Shown here: one piece after another, positions 8,953-18,455 of the stretch
Layout of the letters: every line of letters begins with the position of its first letter
Numbering within the stretch: the first letter of the stretch is position 1
Origin: Roseovarius sp. MMSF_3359
GTDB lineage: Bacteria; Pseudomonadota; Alphaproteobacteria; Rhodobacterales; Rhodobacteraceae
Direction: 5' to 3'
NCBI RefSeq assembly: GCF_030733385.1
Contig: NZ_JASHJC010000005.1
Coordinates: 248,001 to 312,000 of the forward strand
DNA length: 64,000 bases
The notes under the pieces: generated by a model
Database searches by the model: none
What the model was told of the DNA's origin: nothing
Seen by the model: the letters and a program-made list of their open reading frames with translations, nothing else
Position numbers and translations under genes: made by a program

Positions 8953-9500
8953 CGGGGCGACCTTTTGGCCAGAATACGCTGCAACGTCCGGCGGTGCATG
9001 TTGAGCCGCCGGGCAGTTTCGCTGACGTTGCGGTCGCAGAGCTCATACACCCGCTGAATATGTTCCCAGCGCACACGATCCGCACTCATCGGGTTTTCCG
9101 GCGGCGGCGGCAGCTCGTCTTCGCTGGCCAGCAGGGCATTTGTGATATCCGTCGCATCCGCCGGTTTCGACAGATAATCCGTCGCCCCGATCTTGACGGC
9201 GGCAACGGCGGTGGCAATTGCGCCATACCCGGTCAGGACGACAACCCGGCTGTCGGGGCGACGTTCGCGGATCACCTCGACCACATCGAGGCCGTTGCCG
9301 TCCTCAAGCCTGAGGTCGCAAACCGCGTAGGCCGGCGGCCGGGCCGTCGCAATCGCCTTGCCTGCGGCCACCGATCCGGCGGTTTCCACGGCAAATCCAC
9401 GTTTTTCCATGGCCTTGGCCAACCGACGCAAAAATGGTTCGTCATCATCGAGGAGAAGAATGGATTTATCCTCGCCAATGTCGCGCAGGTCTTCAGCCAT
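8949..9500 (-). CDS. regA: redox response regulator RegA/PrrA/ActR
   Basis: RegA is the DNA-binding partner of the RegB kinase and controls photosynthesis, carbon and nitrogen fixation and respiration genes in response to redox state. At 183 residues it is the normal size. The receiver domain has the acidic pocket LLLDDDEPF, the phosphorylated Asp in VCDLRLEDG (about residue 62) and the Lys in LSKPADA. The C-terminal Fis-type helix-turn-helix NVSETARRLNMHRRTLQR matches the nearly invariant RegA recognition helix. It lies downstream of senC and faces regB. Confidence 0.95.
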   Translation of the reverse strand: MAEDLRDIGEDKSILLLDDDEPFLRRLAKAMEKRGFAVETAGSVAAGKAIATARPPAYAVCDLRLEDGNGLDVVEVIRERRPDSRVVVLTGYGAIATAVAAVKIGATDYLSKPADATDITNALLASEDELPPPPENPMSADRVRWEHIQRVYELCDRNVSETARRLNMHRRTLQRILAKRSPR

Positions 9501-9577
9501 CGTTCACTCCCATTCGGCGCAAGTTCAAAAAAGCGTAGCCCGAGCCGCAGGTCAGGTCAAACACCTACCCGTGCCAC

Positions 9578-10207
9578 TCAGCCGATCTCCATGAAGCACT
9601 GGATGCGCTCGGCCATCTCTTCGGCCGTGTCCTCGCGCCGGAAAAACTCCATGAACCCCTTTTCGGGAAACATCAGGTAGCTCTGCGTGGAGTGGTCAAC
9701 GAGGTAAAACTCCTCGTCCCCCTCGTCGGGTTCGTGGATCTTCGAATAGGCGCGATAGGCCTTGCTTGCGACGCTGATCTGTTCCTCGGAGCCGGTCAGC
9801 CCGAGCATCCGCGGGTGCATATAGTCGGTAAATTCCCGCACGACCTCGGGCGTATCGCGCTTGGGGTCAACGGTAATGAACACCGGTTTCACCATCAGGC
9901 CACGCTCTTCGAGGATGGCGACCGCATCGGCATTCCGCGCGGCATCAATCGGACAGACATCCGGGCAGAAGGTATAGCCGAAATAAACCAGCGTTGGCTT
10001 ATCTATCACCTCCTTTTCGGTCACCGTGTCACCGGTTTCACTGACCAGCGTGAAAGGGCCGCCGATTGCCGCGGCGCCACCCGCCACGGAGGTGGCCCGG
10101 CATTGGGCATATTCGTCATCCGGCGCGAAAAAACTCGTTGCGGCGTACATTCCTGCAAGGCCGAGCACCACCAGAGCGGCGGCGAAAATCGCAACATTGC
10201 GTGTCAT
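9578..10207 (-). CDS. senC: SCO1/SenC/PrrC copper chaperone-like protein
   Basis: SenC is a membrane-anchored thioredoxin-fold protein that helps assemble the copper centre of cytochrome oxidase and is classically part of the reg/prr locus. The 209-residue protein has an N-terminal anchor (about residues 5-27) and the copper ligands CPDVC (Cys81, Cys85) and the His of VDHSTQSYLM (about residue 172). The frame is open to 10276; the ATG at 10207 has an AAGGA site upstream and starts the anchor. It is divergent from regB and upstream of regA. Confidence 0.93.
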   Translation of the reverse strand: MTRNVAIFAAALVVLGLAGMYAATSFFAPDDEYAQCRATSVAGGAAAIGGPFTLVSETGDTVTEKEVIDKPTLVYFGYTFCPDVCPIDAARNADAVAILEERGLMVKPVFITVDPKRDTPEVVREFTDYMHPRMLGLTGSEEQISVASKAYRAYSKIHEPDEGDEEFYLVDHSTQSYLMFPEKGFMEFFRREDTAEEMAERIQCFMEIG

Positions 10208-10296
10208 GGCGTAATCCTTACTCTGGTCGATGATGGTGTTGTCGATTGCATATCTAACACCGCGAACGGAAACCACAACGGGACCAAGGCGCGCAG

Positions 10297-11688
10297 ATGA
10301 CAGATATGACGACGGACCCGATCAAGTCACGCGACAGGGGCAATTGGATTCGTCTGCGGACACTGGTTCTGCTGCGTTGGTGGGCGATCGCCGGGCAGCT
10401 TTCCGCATTGCTCATTGCGCAGCGGGTCTATGCGCTTGATCTCGAGATGGGGCTCTGTTTCCTGGTTATCGGCGTGTCGGTGCTCAGTAACCTGGTTGCC
10501 TTTTTCGTTTACCCCGAAAACAAGCGGCTGCGCGAAACGGAGACCATGCTGTTCGTGCTCTTCGACATGCTGCAGCTCGGTCTGATGCTGCATCTGACGG
10601 GGGGCCTCAACAACCCGTTTTCGATCCTGATCGTCGGGCCGGTCACCGTGGCAGCCTCGGCGCTGTCATCCCGGTCCACCCTGTTCCTTGGCCTTGCCGC
10701 GATTGCCATCGTGTCGATGCTGATGGATTATCACCTTCCCTTGCAGACCGAGCAGGGTTTCGTTCTGCGGGTCCCGGATGTGTTCCGGTTCGGCAATTGG
10801 GTGGCGATCGTGATCGCGGTGATCTTTCTTGGGGTCTATTCCCGCTGGATCGTATCTGAAATGCAGGCCATGTCCGACGCGCTGGAGGCGACGCAGATGG
10901 CCCTGGCACGGGAGCAGAAACTGACCGACCTTGGCGGGGTCGTCGCCGCTGCCGCCCATGAGATGGGAACACCCCTGGCCACGATCAAACTAACCAGTTC
11001 CGAGCTGGCCGACGAATTGGACGACGCGCCCGAGCTTCGCGATGATGCGCTTTTGATCCGCGAGCAGGCGGATCGGTGCCGCGACATTCTCCGCTCCATG
11101 GGACGGGCGGGCAAAGACGACCTGCACCTGCGCAAGGCACCGCTCATGTCGGTCGTCGAAGAGGCGGCCGAGCCGCATCTGGAGCGCGGCAAGACCGTGC
11201 ATTTCGATGTCGATCTCGACCCCGAGAAGGAACGGAATCAACCGATCATCCTGCGGCGTCCGGAAATCATTCACGGGCTTCGCAACCTGGTGCAAAATGC
11301 CGTCGATTTTGCCGCAGCGAATGTCTGGATCGAAAGCGGCTGGACTGACGAGCGCATCACCCTGCGGATCATCGACGATGGCAAGGGGTTTCCGTCCCAG
11401 GTTCTGTCACGGGTGGGCGAGCCTTTTGTCAGACGCCGGTCCCAAAGCGATCCGCGCAGACCGGGATATGAGGGGATGGGATTGGGCCTATTTATCGCCA
11501 AGACACTGTTGGAGCGATCCGGCGCGGATATCAGCTTTGCAAACGGGCCGGAAACGACCCCCGCCGATGCCGCGGGCGCCGCGCGGACAGGGGCGGTTGT
11601 CGAATTGTCATGGCCCCGGCAGGACATCGACGCGATGTCAGATCAGAACCGGCGGCCAGAGGCCAAGAATGAGCAATTCACGATCTGA
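10297..11688 (+). CDS. regB: redox sensor histidine kinase RegB/PrrB/ActS
   Basis: RegB senses the ubiquinone pool and cytoplasmic redox and phosphorylates RegA. The 463-residue protein has six membrane segments in the first 180 residues, with the conserved quinone-site motif GGLNNPFSIL (102-111). The H-box is AAHEMGTPLATI with His221, and the redox-active cysteine corresponds to Cys261 in DRCRDIL. The ATPase half has the N-box NLVQNAVDFA, DDGKGFP and GMGLGLFIAK. It is divergent from senC-regA, with about 90 bp between. Confidence 0.95.
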   Translation: MTDMTTDPIKSRDRGNWIRLRTLVLLRWWAIAGQLSALLIAQRVYALDLEMGLCFLVIGVSVLSNLVAFFVYPENKRLRETETMLFVLFDMLQLGLMLHLTGGLNNPFSILIVGPVTVAASALSSRSTLFLGLAAIAIVSMLMDYHLPLQTEQGFVLRVPDVFRFGNWVAIVIAVIFLGVYSRWIVSEMQAMSDALEATQMALAREQKLTDLGGVVAAAAHEMGTPLATIKLTSSELADELDDAPELRDDALLIREQADRCRDILRSMGRAGKDDLHLRKAPLMSVVEEAAEPHLERGKTVHFDVDLDPEKERNQPIILRRPEIIHGLRNLVQNAVDFAAANVWIESGWTDERITLRIIDDGKGFPSQVLSRVGEPFVRRRSQSDPRRPGYEGMGLGLFIAKTLLERSGADISFANGPETTPADAAGAARTGAVVELSWPRQDIDAMSDQNRRPEAKNEQFTI

Positions 11689-11708
11689 CAAATGATCAGG
11701 CTGTTTAC

Positions 11709-11733
11709 CTTGGTTAACCTTGCCTTAACCAAG
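11709..11733 (+). promoter_or_regulatory. CtrA-type box in a perfect inverted repeat
   Basis: CTTGGTTAA (11709-11717) and TTAACCAAG (11725-11733) are perfect 9-bp arms. They contain TTAA-N7-TTAA (11714-11717 and 11725-11728), which is the full CtrA binding-site pattern of alphaproteobacteria. The site lies about 50 bp before the start of the DivL-like PAS gene, in the 90-bp gap after regB. The sequence match is direct; CtrA control is inference. Confidence 0.6.
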
Positions 11734-11778
11734 TGAAGGCAATCTGCAGGTGGGGACGTCCAGCAAGGGAATCTGTCT

Positions 11779-13302
11779 ATGGATGGAAATACTGTCTTCA
11801 ACCTGGCCGGCATTTTTGCGATTTCGGTCATCGGATCGCTTGTCGTCCTTTGGATTTTCGGCGCGGTTCTGGGCAGTGGACGACGATCCAAAGGGACCCT
11901 CGCGTCACAGGCAGTCACCGAGAACACGATCCTGTTTCGAAATGGCGTGATCGACGGCCATGACCTGAATGCGCTCAGTGCCCTTGGAACGGTCGAGGAC
12001 TGGAATGACCTGCGCGCCTGGCTGAGTGACCGGTTTGCCGATCTGCCGGAATACCTGCCGGACGATCAGACGCAGACATCGACCTACCACACCCATGACC
12101 GCATCAATGACGAGGCGACCGTGACCATCGCCGCCAGCAAGGGCATGACCTGTGTCACTCTGGTCGATCCCATCGAATGCCAGCCCGTGGACCGGCATCA
12201 GGCCATGCGCCTCAAGACCGCGCAGGCCGAAGATCACCTTGCACTGATGACCGCCCCTTGCGCGATCTGGAAGACCAACACCGAAGGGGTGGTGACCTGG
12301 CGCAACGCGGCCTGCACCCGCCTGCTGGGCGAGCAGTTGGGCCATGTGATGGAGAATGTCGAGATCCCTGAGGAACCCAGCGACAGCGCCAGTTCACGGA
12401 TCGCAATCCCGCATCCCCATGGCAACGCCACGATCTGGTGCGATGTGGATGTGTTTTCGACAGAACGCGGCGCGATCCACTACGCCACGGATGTCACCAA
12501 CGCCGTCCATGCCGAAGCGGCGCAGCGCGAATTCGTCCAGACCCTGACCAAGACATTTGCCAATCTCACGACCGGCCTGGCGATCTTTGACCGCAACAAG
12601 CAACTTGCATTGTTCAACCCGGCGCTGGTCGACCTGACGGCCCTGCCCGCAGAATTCCTGAGCGGCCGGCCGAGCCTCATGAGCTTCTTTGACAACTTGC
12701 GAGACCGGCAGGTGATGCCGGAGCCAAAGAACTACGCGGATTGGCGGGCGCAGATCAACGCGATGATCGAAACCGCCTCGGACGGGTTTTACCAGGAAAC
12801 CTGGTCTCTTCCCTCGGGGGTCACCTATCGCGTGACGGGCCGTCCGCACCCCGATGGCGCGGTTGCGTTTCTCTTCGAAGACATCACGGCTGAGATTTCC
12901 CTGACCCGCCGTTTCCGGGCGCAAAATGACCTGCGCCAGTCGGTGATCGACAAACTCGACCATGCGGTGGCGGTGATCGCAGCGAACAATGTGGTGATCT
13001 TCTGCAATGCGACCTGGACGGACATGTTCGGCGTTGACCCGGATACCAGCTTTGCCGAATTGGGCATTCGCGATCTTGTGACCATCTGCGCGCAGAAATA
13101 CCCGCATCCGGACTTCTGGCAAACGGTCGAGACGCTGGTCACCGGTCCGTCTCTGGCTGGGCCTGTCGAAGAGGTGATCGACACCGAGACCGCCGGGCCG
13201 CTTCATTGCCGCCTCGTGCCCGTGGTGGGCGGCGCGGCGATCATCTGCCACCCGATCTCGCAGCCCGCCCGGAGCGTCAAACCGGAACCCGTCGCCTCCT
13301 GA
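11779..13302 (+). CDS. divL: PAS domain protein, short DivL-like form
   Basis: A 507-residue protein with one N-terminal membrane helix (about residues 8-32) and several PAS-like modules (about residues 150-235, 245-365 and 375-480; for example TTGLAIFDRNKQLALFNPA and DHAVAVIAANNVVIFCNATW). No H-box or ATPase motifs follow, so it cannot be a kinase as read. In Rhodobacter capsulatus a PAS-only DivL of this kind regulates CtrA phosphorylation and gene transfer agent production; in Caulobacter DivL carries an added kinase-like part. The neighbouring tsaE and the CtrA box upstream support this assignment. The name is an inference from domain layout and context, not from alignment. Confidence 0.65.
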   Translation: MDGNTVFNLAGIFAISVIGSLVVLWIFGAVLGSGRRSKGTLASQAVTENTILFRNGVIDGHDLNALSALGTVEDWNDLRAWLSDRFADLPEYLPDDQTQTSTYHTHDRINDEATVTIAASKGMTCVTLVDPIECQPVDRHQAMRLKTAQAEDHLALMTAPCAIWKTNTEGVVTWRNAACTRLLGEQLGHVMENVEIPEEPSDSASSRIAIPHPHGNATIWCDVDVFSTERGAIHYATDVTNAVHAEAAQREFVQTLTKTFANLTTGLAIFDRNKQLALFNPALVDLTALPAEFLSGRPSLMSFFDNLRDRQVMPEPKNYADWRAQINAMIETASDGFYQETWSLPSGVTYRVTGRPHPDGAVAFLFEDITAEISLTRRFRAQNDLRQSVIDKLDHAVAVIAANNVVIFCNATWTDMFGVDPDTSFAELGIRDLVTICAQKYPHPDFWQTVETLVTGPSLAGPVEEVIDTETAGPLHCRLVPVVGGAAIICHPISQPARSVKPEPVAS

Positions 13303-13342
13303 TCCCTGTTGCAGGCAGGTGCCGCGCGTGTAGTGTCGGGGC

Positions 13343-13819
13343 ATGTCCGCGAACACCCGTCAACTCACCCTCGACACGCCGGAGGCAACCTGCGATCTGG
13401 CACGCGCCCTGGGGCCGCATCTCGTCCCGGGCGACACGGTGCTGCTGTCTGGGGGTGTCGGCGCGGGCAAGACGCATTTCGCCCGGTGCCTGATCCTGTC
13501 GTTGCTGGACACGCCCGAGGACGTGCCGTCCCCCACCTACACGCTGGTGCAAAGTTACGATGGCATAGCGGGAGAGATCTGGCACGCGGATCTCTACCGC
13601 CTCACCGATATCGGCGAGATTGACGAGCTTGGCCTGACGCAGGCCTTTACCGACGCGATCTGCCTTGTGGAATGGCCCGACCGCCTTGGGGGTTACGCGC
13701 CCCGTCCCGCCCTCAGCCTGTCCTTGGAAGCGCCCTCCGGCGATGATAGACGGGTGGCGACACTGGATTGGGAAGATCCGCGATGGGACGACAAGATGCG
13801 CAAGGTGCTCAATGACTGA
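13343..13819 (+). CDS. tsaE: tRNA threonylcarbamoyladenosine biosynthesis ATPase TsaE
   Basis: TsaE is the small ATPase that drives the TsaBD complex in t6A formation. The 158-residue protein has the P-loop GGVGAGKT (37-44), a switch-like segment with VPSPTYTLVQSY, the HADLYRL block and the conserved VEWPDRLGG. It overlaps the next gene by 8 bp, so translation is likely coupled. Confidence 0.94.
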   Translation: MSANTRQLTLDTPEATCDLARALGPHLVPGDTVLLSGGVGAGKTHFARCLILSLLDTPEDVPSPTYTLVQSYDGIAGEIWHADLYRLTDIGEIDELGLTQAFTDAICLVEWPDRLGGYAPRPALSLSLEAPSGDDRRVATLDWEDPRWDDKMRKVLND

Positions 13820-14837
13820 TCGCGCGGCGCTGGCGCAGGCCTTTCTGGCGCAGACCGAATGGGCCGATGCCACATCCTCGCTGCTTGCGGGGGATGCCTC
13901 CAACCGCAAATACCACCGGCTTTGGCGAGAGGGGTCGCCGGAAACCGCCGTGCTGATGGATGCGCCGCCGGATAAGGGCGAAGATGTCAGGCCGTTTGTC
14001 CGCATCGCACAGCATCTTACAACTGTCGGGCTCAGCGCGCCGCGCATCTTTGCCGAGGACGCGCAGCATGGGTTCCTTCTCCTCGAAGATCTGGGCGATG
14101 CCCTTTTTGCGCGCGCAATCCCCGAGGACCCAACCCTTGAGCCGACGCTTTATACCGCGGCGACCGATGCGCTGATAGTGCTGCATGAGGGTGCCACACC
14201 GCCCGGCCTCGCGGCCTATGATGCCGATATCATGACGGATATGGCCGCGCTTGCCTTTGATTGGTATGCGACCGGCGCGGGCGTGCCGAACCAGGGGGCG
14301 TGTCAGGCGTTTCACAAGGCCATGCACGCAGTTCTAATCCGGCACGCCGCCGACGCGGAAGTCTTGATACAAAGAGACTATCACGCCGAAAACCTGCTCT
14401 GGCTGCCGGAACGTGACGGTGTTGCCCGCGTTGGGTTGCTGGATTTCCAGGACGCGATGGTGGGTCACCGCGCCTATGATCTCGTCTCGCTCCTGCAGGA
14501 CGCGCGGCGCGACGTTCCTCCCGCAATCGAAGCCGAGATGATCGCCCATTACGTCACCGTCACCGGTGCCGACCGGGAGGCGTTCGAAACCGCCTATCGC
14601 TGCCTCGGGGCGCAACGTAATTTGCGGATACTCGGGGTCTTCGCCCGGCTGTGCATGCGCGACGGAAAGCGCGGGTATATCGACCTGATCCCGCGGGTCT
14701 GGCACCATCTGCAGGCGGACCTGACCCATCCGGCATTGTCGGAGGTCGCAGCTATCCTTGCCAATGGCCTGCCGGAACCCACGCCCGCCGTTTTGCAGAA
14801 ACTGAGTGATAAATGCGCGACCGTCCCGGCTCTGTAA
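13812..14837 (+). CDS. amgK: N-acetylmuramate/N-acetylglucosamine kinase (aminoglycoside phosphotransferase fold)
   Basis: AmgK phosphorylates MurNAc (and GlcNAc) at the anomeric position in the peptidoglycan recycling route that bypasses new synthesis. The 341-residue protein has an aminoglycoside phosphotransferase fold with the catalytic block QRDYHAENLLWL and the metal-binding GLLDFQDAMVGHRAYDL. The frame is open from 13665, but the ATG at 13812 overlaps tsaE by 8 bp and gives the family start MTDRAALAQAF. The next gene encodes MurU, its pathway partner, which supports the specific function. Confidence 0.88.
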   Translation: MTDRAALAQAFLAQTEWADATSSLLAGDASNRKYHRLWREGSPETAVLMDAPPDKGEDVRPFVRIAQHLTTVGLSAPRIFAEDAQHGFLLLEDLGDALFARAIPEDPTLEPTLYTAATDALIVLHEGATPPGLAAYDADIMTDMAALAFDWYATGAGVPNQGACQAFHKAMHAVLIRHAADAEVLIQRDYHAENLLWLPERDGVARVGLLDFQDAMVGHRAYDLVSLLQDARRDVPPAIEAEMIAHYVTVTGADREAFETAYRCLGAQRNLRILGVFARLCMRDGKRGYIDLIPRVWHHLQADLTHPALSEVAAILANGLPEPTPAVLQKLSDKCATVPAL

Positions 14838-15505
14838 TGCTCTTCGCCGCCGGGTTCGGCACCCGCATGGGGGCGCTGACCGCCGATCGGCCGAAACCGC
14901 TCATTCCCGTGGCCGGAACGGCGCTCATCGACCATGCGCTCGGGTGGGTCACCGCATATGATCCTGAAACGATCGTCGCCAACCTGCATTACCTGCCCGA
15001 TCAGATCGAAGCGCATCTGGAGGGGCGCGGAATCCGCTTTTCGCACGAGGTGCCCGATATCCTTGAAACCGGCGGGGGGTTGCGGGCGGCTCTGCCGCAG
15101 CTCGGCCCCGAGCCTGTCTTCACGATGAACACCGATGCGGTCTGGCGCGGGCCGAACCCGCTGTCCTTTCTCGCGGAACGCTGGAACCCGACCGAGATGG
15201 ATGCCCTGCTCCTTTGCATTCCCGGGGATCAAGCCCTGGGCCATAGCGGTGCGGGCGATTTCCGGATCGACAAGACGGGTCGCGCCACCCGCGGTCCGGG
15301 CCATATCTACTCCGGGCTGCAGATCATCCGGACCGATGGGCTCGCGGCGGTCTCCGACCGCAAATTCTCGCTCAATCTGCTTTGGGATGAGATGCTGGGG
15401 CGCCGCCGCCTCTTTGCCGCGTCGTATCCCGGGCAATGGTGCGATGTGGGGCAGCCCGAAAGCATCCCGCTGGCCGAACGGCTCCTGGAGGGGGGCGATG
15501 TTTGA
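14813..15505 (+). CDS. murU: N-acetylmuramate alpha-1-phosphate uridylyltransferase
   Basis: MurU turns MurNAc-1-phosphate into UDP-MurNAc, closing the recycling shunt begun by AmgK. The 230-residue protein has the nucleotidyltransferase signature FAAGFGTRMG followed by RPKPLIPVAG, the metal-binding MNTDAVW and a C-terminal WCDVGQPESI. It overlaps amgK by 25 bp and addB by 8 bp. This shunt explains intrinsic tolerance to fosfomycin in organisms that carry it. Confidence 0.9.
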   Translation: MRDRPGSVMLFAAGFGTRMGALTADRPKPLIPVAGTALIDHALGWVTAYDPETIVANLHYLPDQIEAHLEGRGIRFSHEVPDILETGGGLRAALPQLGPEPVFTMNTDAVWRGPNPLSFLAERWNPTEMDALLLCIPGDQALGHSGAGDFRIDKTGRATRGPGHIYSGLQIIRTDGLAAVSDRKFSLNLLWDEMLGRRRLFAASYPGQWCDVGQPESIPLAERLLEGGDV

Positions 15506-18455
15506 CCCGTCGGAGACGCCGCGCGTCTTTGGCGTGCCGTTGGGGGTCGATTTCCCGCGCGCTCTGGTCGAGGGCCTGATCGAGCGCCATCGGGACCAAC
15601 CGCCCGACGCCCTGGCCCGGGTGCAGTTGATCGTCAACACGCGGCGCATGGCCCGGCGCATCCGGTCGCTTTTCGATGCCGGTCCGGCGCTGCTGCTGCC
15701 GCGCATTCACCTGGTGACCGATCTGGGGGAGCATTGGGACCTGGCCCATATTCCCGATGCCGTGCCGCCCCTGCGCCGCCGCCTTGAACTGGTTCAACTC
15801 CTCTCGGCGCTGCTGGAACGCGCGCCCGATCTGGCGCCGCGCGCATCGCTCTACGATCTGGCCGACAGCCTGGCCGCCTTGATGGACGAGATGCACGGCG
15901 AAGGTGTCTCGCCCGATGCCATCGACCGCCTGGATGTTTCCGACCAATCCGGCCATTGGGAACGGATCAAATCGTTTTTGGGCATTGTTAGACACTATTT
16001 CGAGACCGGGACCGAGACCCCGGATGCCGAGACACGTCAACGTATGGTGATCGAACACACGATCCGCCGCTGGCAGAAGGCGCCTCCCGATCATCCGGTG
16101 ATCGTCGCCGGGTCAACCGGGTCGCGGGGTGCGACGCATATGTTGATGAAGGCGGTGGCCGCATTGCCCAAGGGGGCGGTGATCCTGCCGGGGTTCGATT
16201 TCGACATGCCCGACCCTGTTTGGGAGGCATTGGCCCCGCAAATGCGCAATGGGCAGGCGTCCCTGCCCGCCGAGGATCATCCGCAATACCGGTTCTATAA
16301 GTTCACGACAGAGCGTGGCATGACCCCGGGCAGGGTGGCGCCTTGGGTGGATCATGTGCCGGTCAACGAGCCACGCAACCGGGTCATGTCCCTCGCCCTG
16401 CGCCCTGCTCCTGTCACCGATCAATGGCTCCGCGATGGCCCGAAACTTAATCAGATCGACGTTGCGATGCAGGATGTCACTCTGATTGAGGCGCCCACGC
16501 CCCGGCAGGAGGCGCTGACAATCGCCATGCGGTTGCGTCAGGCCGCGGAAGAAGGGCAGACGGCAGCACTGATCACACCCGACCGGAACTTGACGCGGCA
16601 GGTCACGGCGGCGCTGGACCGGTGGAACATCCTGCCCGATGACAGCGCCGGCACGCCGCTTCATCTCTCGCCACCCGGGCGTTTTCTGCGCCATGTGGGC
16701 GATCTCTTTCGCAAACGGCTCAGTGCCGAGCTGCTCCTGACGCTACTCAAACACCCCCTGACCCATAGCGGCGGCGCGCGTGGTCCCCATCTGCTTCTGT
16801 CGCGCGAATTGGAACTGCACCTCCGCCGCTACGGCCCGCCCTTTCCGACCGCTGAGGATCTCAGAACTTGGGGGAAGAGCCGCAAGGAAGAGCTTGCGCC
16901 CGATTGGATCAACTGGGTCTGCGCCTGTTTCACGGGTCACGAGCCGGGGGGCGCGTTACCGTTGGAGGCCCGTGTGTCGCGCCACCTGGCGCTTGCCGAA
17001 CGTCTTGCGCAGGGCAGCCGTGACGACGGATCGGGCAAGCTCTGGAACGGGGATGCGGGACGTGAAGCGCAGGTGGCGACACAGGAACTCCTGACCGAAG
17101 CCGCGCATGGCGGTGACATCAATTCCAGTGACTATTCCAGCCTTCTTCACGCTATTTTGAGCCGAAAAGAGGTTCGCAATCCCACCGATCCGCATCCGAA
17201 TATCCTGATCTGGGGGACACTTGAGGCTCGGGTGCAGGGGGCGGACCTGCTAATCCTCGCCGGGTTGAACGAAGGGAGTTGGCCCGAGGCGCCCACGCCC
17301 GATCCGTGGCTTAACCGGACGTTGCGCAACGATGCCGGGTTGCTCCTGCCGGAGCGGCGGATCGGATTGTCGGCCCATGATTTTCAACAAGCAGCGGCGG
17401 CGCCCGAGGTGTGGCTGTCCCGATCGATCCGGTCGGATGATGCCGAAACGGTGGTGTCGCGGTGGCTCAACCGGTTGCAAAACCTGCTGCATGGCCTGCC
17501 GGAGCAGGGCGGTACAGAGGCGCTGGACCGGATGCGCGCGCGAGGGCGGCAATGGCTTGACCGGGCAGCAAAACTGGAAGAGCCCGGAGAGACCAGGCCG
17601 GCCCATCGCCCTGCACCCTGTCCGCCAAGAGCCGCCCGGCCCAAGCAGCTTTCGGTGACCGAAATCAAGCGTCTCGTCCGCGATCCCTATGCGATCTATG
17701 GCAAACATGTGCTTGATCTGCGCCCGCTCGATCCGCTGATGCGCGCGCCCGATGCTTTGCTGCGCGGGATCGTGCTGCACGAGGTTCTGGAGAAATTCAT
17801 CCGCGAAACCCGCAACGCCCCGGAAGCGTGCACAAAGGAACGTCTGATGGCGATTTCAGTCTCTGTTCTCGCCAAAAACGTGCCTTGGGCCGAAGCGCGC
17901 GCGACCTGGCTGGCCCGGCTTGAGCGTATTGCGGACTGGTTCGTGAACGGCGAGATCGCGCGGCGAACCTTGGCCGACCCGGCGGCGTTCGAGGCGAAAT
18001 CCCGCACGGAACTGCCGGACCTGGACTTCACTCTGACCGCGACGGCAGACCGGATCGACATTGATCGCAACGGCAACCTCCACCTTTACGATTACAAAAC
18101 CGGCGCGCCGCCCAGCAAGGATCAGCAGACCTATTATGACAAACAACTCCTGCTAGAGGCCGCGATGGCGGAGCGGACTGGCTTTGACGAGATCGCACCC
18201 GCGTCGGTCGTCCGCGCGGTTTACATCGGGCTTGGGTCCGGCGGTAAGGAGGTGGACGCCCCATTGGAGAGCGAGCCGACCGGACAGGTTTGGGCGGAAT
18301 TCCATGACCTGATAGCGGCCTATTTGCAGGATGATACCGGATACCCGTCGCGCCGCGCGATGGAGAGCAAGCGCGACCGGGGCGACTACGATCAACTGGC
18401 TCGGTTCGGTGAGTGGGACATCACCGAACCGCCGGTCAAGGTGAAGCTGCCATGA
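15498..18455 (+). CDS. addB: double-strand break repair protein AddB
   Basis: AddB is the nuclease partner of AddA in the alphaproteobacterial AddAB complex, which resects broken DNA ends for RecA. The 985-residue protein shows an inactive-helicase-like middle part and a C-terminal RecB-type nuclease domain with LSVTEIKRLVRDPYAIYGKH, GIVLHEVLEKF and the catalytic LHLYDYKTGAPPSKDQQ. The frame is open from 15135, but the ATG at 15498 overlaps murU by 8 bp and gives the usual N terminus MFDPSETPRVFGVPLG. Confidence 0.94.
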   Translation: MFDPSETPRVFGVPLGVDFPRALVEGLIERHRDQPPDALARVQLIVNTRRMARRIRSLFDAGPALLLPRIHLVTDLGEHWDLAHIPDAVPPLRRRLELVQLLSALLERAPDLAPRASLYDLADSLAALMDEMHGEGVSPDAIDRLDVSDQSGHWERIKSFLGIVRHYFETGTETPDAETRQRMVIEHTIRRWQKAPPDHPVIVAGSTGSRGATHMLMKAVAALPKGAVILPGFDFDMPDPVWEALAPQMRNGQASLPAEDHPQYRFYKFTTERGMTPGRVAPWVDHVPVNEPRNRVMSLALRPAPVTDQWLRDGPKLNQIDVAMQDVTLIEAPTPRQEALTIAMRLRQAAEEGQTAALITPDRNLTRQVTAALDRWNILPDDSAGTPLHLSPPGRFLRHVGDLFRKRLSAELLLTLLKHPLTHSGGARGPHLLLSRELELHLRRYGPPFPTAEDLRTWGKSRKEELAPDWINWVCACFTGHEPGGALPLEARVSRHLALAERLAQGSRDDGSGKLWNGDAGREAQVATQELLTEAAHGGDINSSDYSSLLHAILSRKEVRNPTDPHPNILIWGTLEARVQGADLLILAGLNEGSWPEAPTPDPWLNRTLRNDAGLLLPERRIGLSAHDFQQAAAAPEVWLSRSIRSDDAETVVSRWLNRLQNLLHGLPEQGGTEALDRMRARGRQWLDRAAKLEEPGETRPAHRPAPCPPRAARPKQLSVTEIKRLVRDPYAIYGKHVLDLRPLDPLMRAPDALLRGIVLHEVLEKFIRETRNAPEACTKERLMAISVSVLAKNVPWAEARATWLARLERIADWFVNGEIARRTLADPAAFEAKSRTELPDLDFTLTATADRIDIDRNGNLHLYDYKTGAPPSKDQQTYYDKQLLLEAAMAERTGFDEIAPASVVRAVYIGLGSGGKEVDAPLESEPTGQVWAEFHDLIAAYLQDDTGYPSRRAMESKRDRGDYDQLARFGEWDITEPPVKVKLP

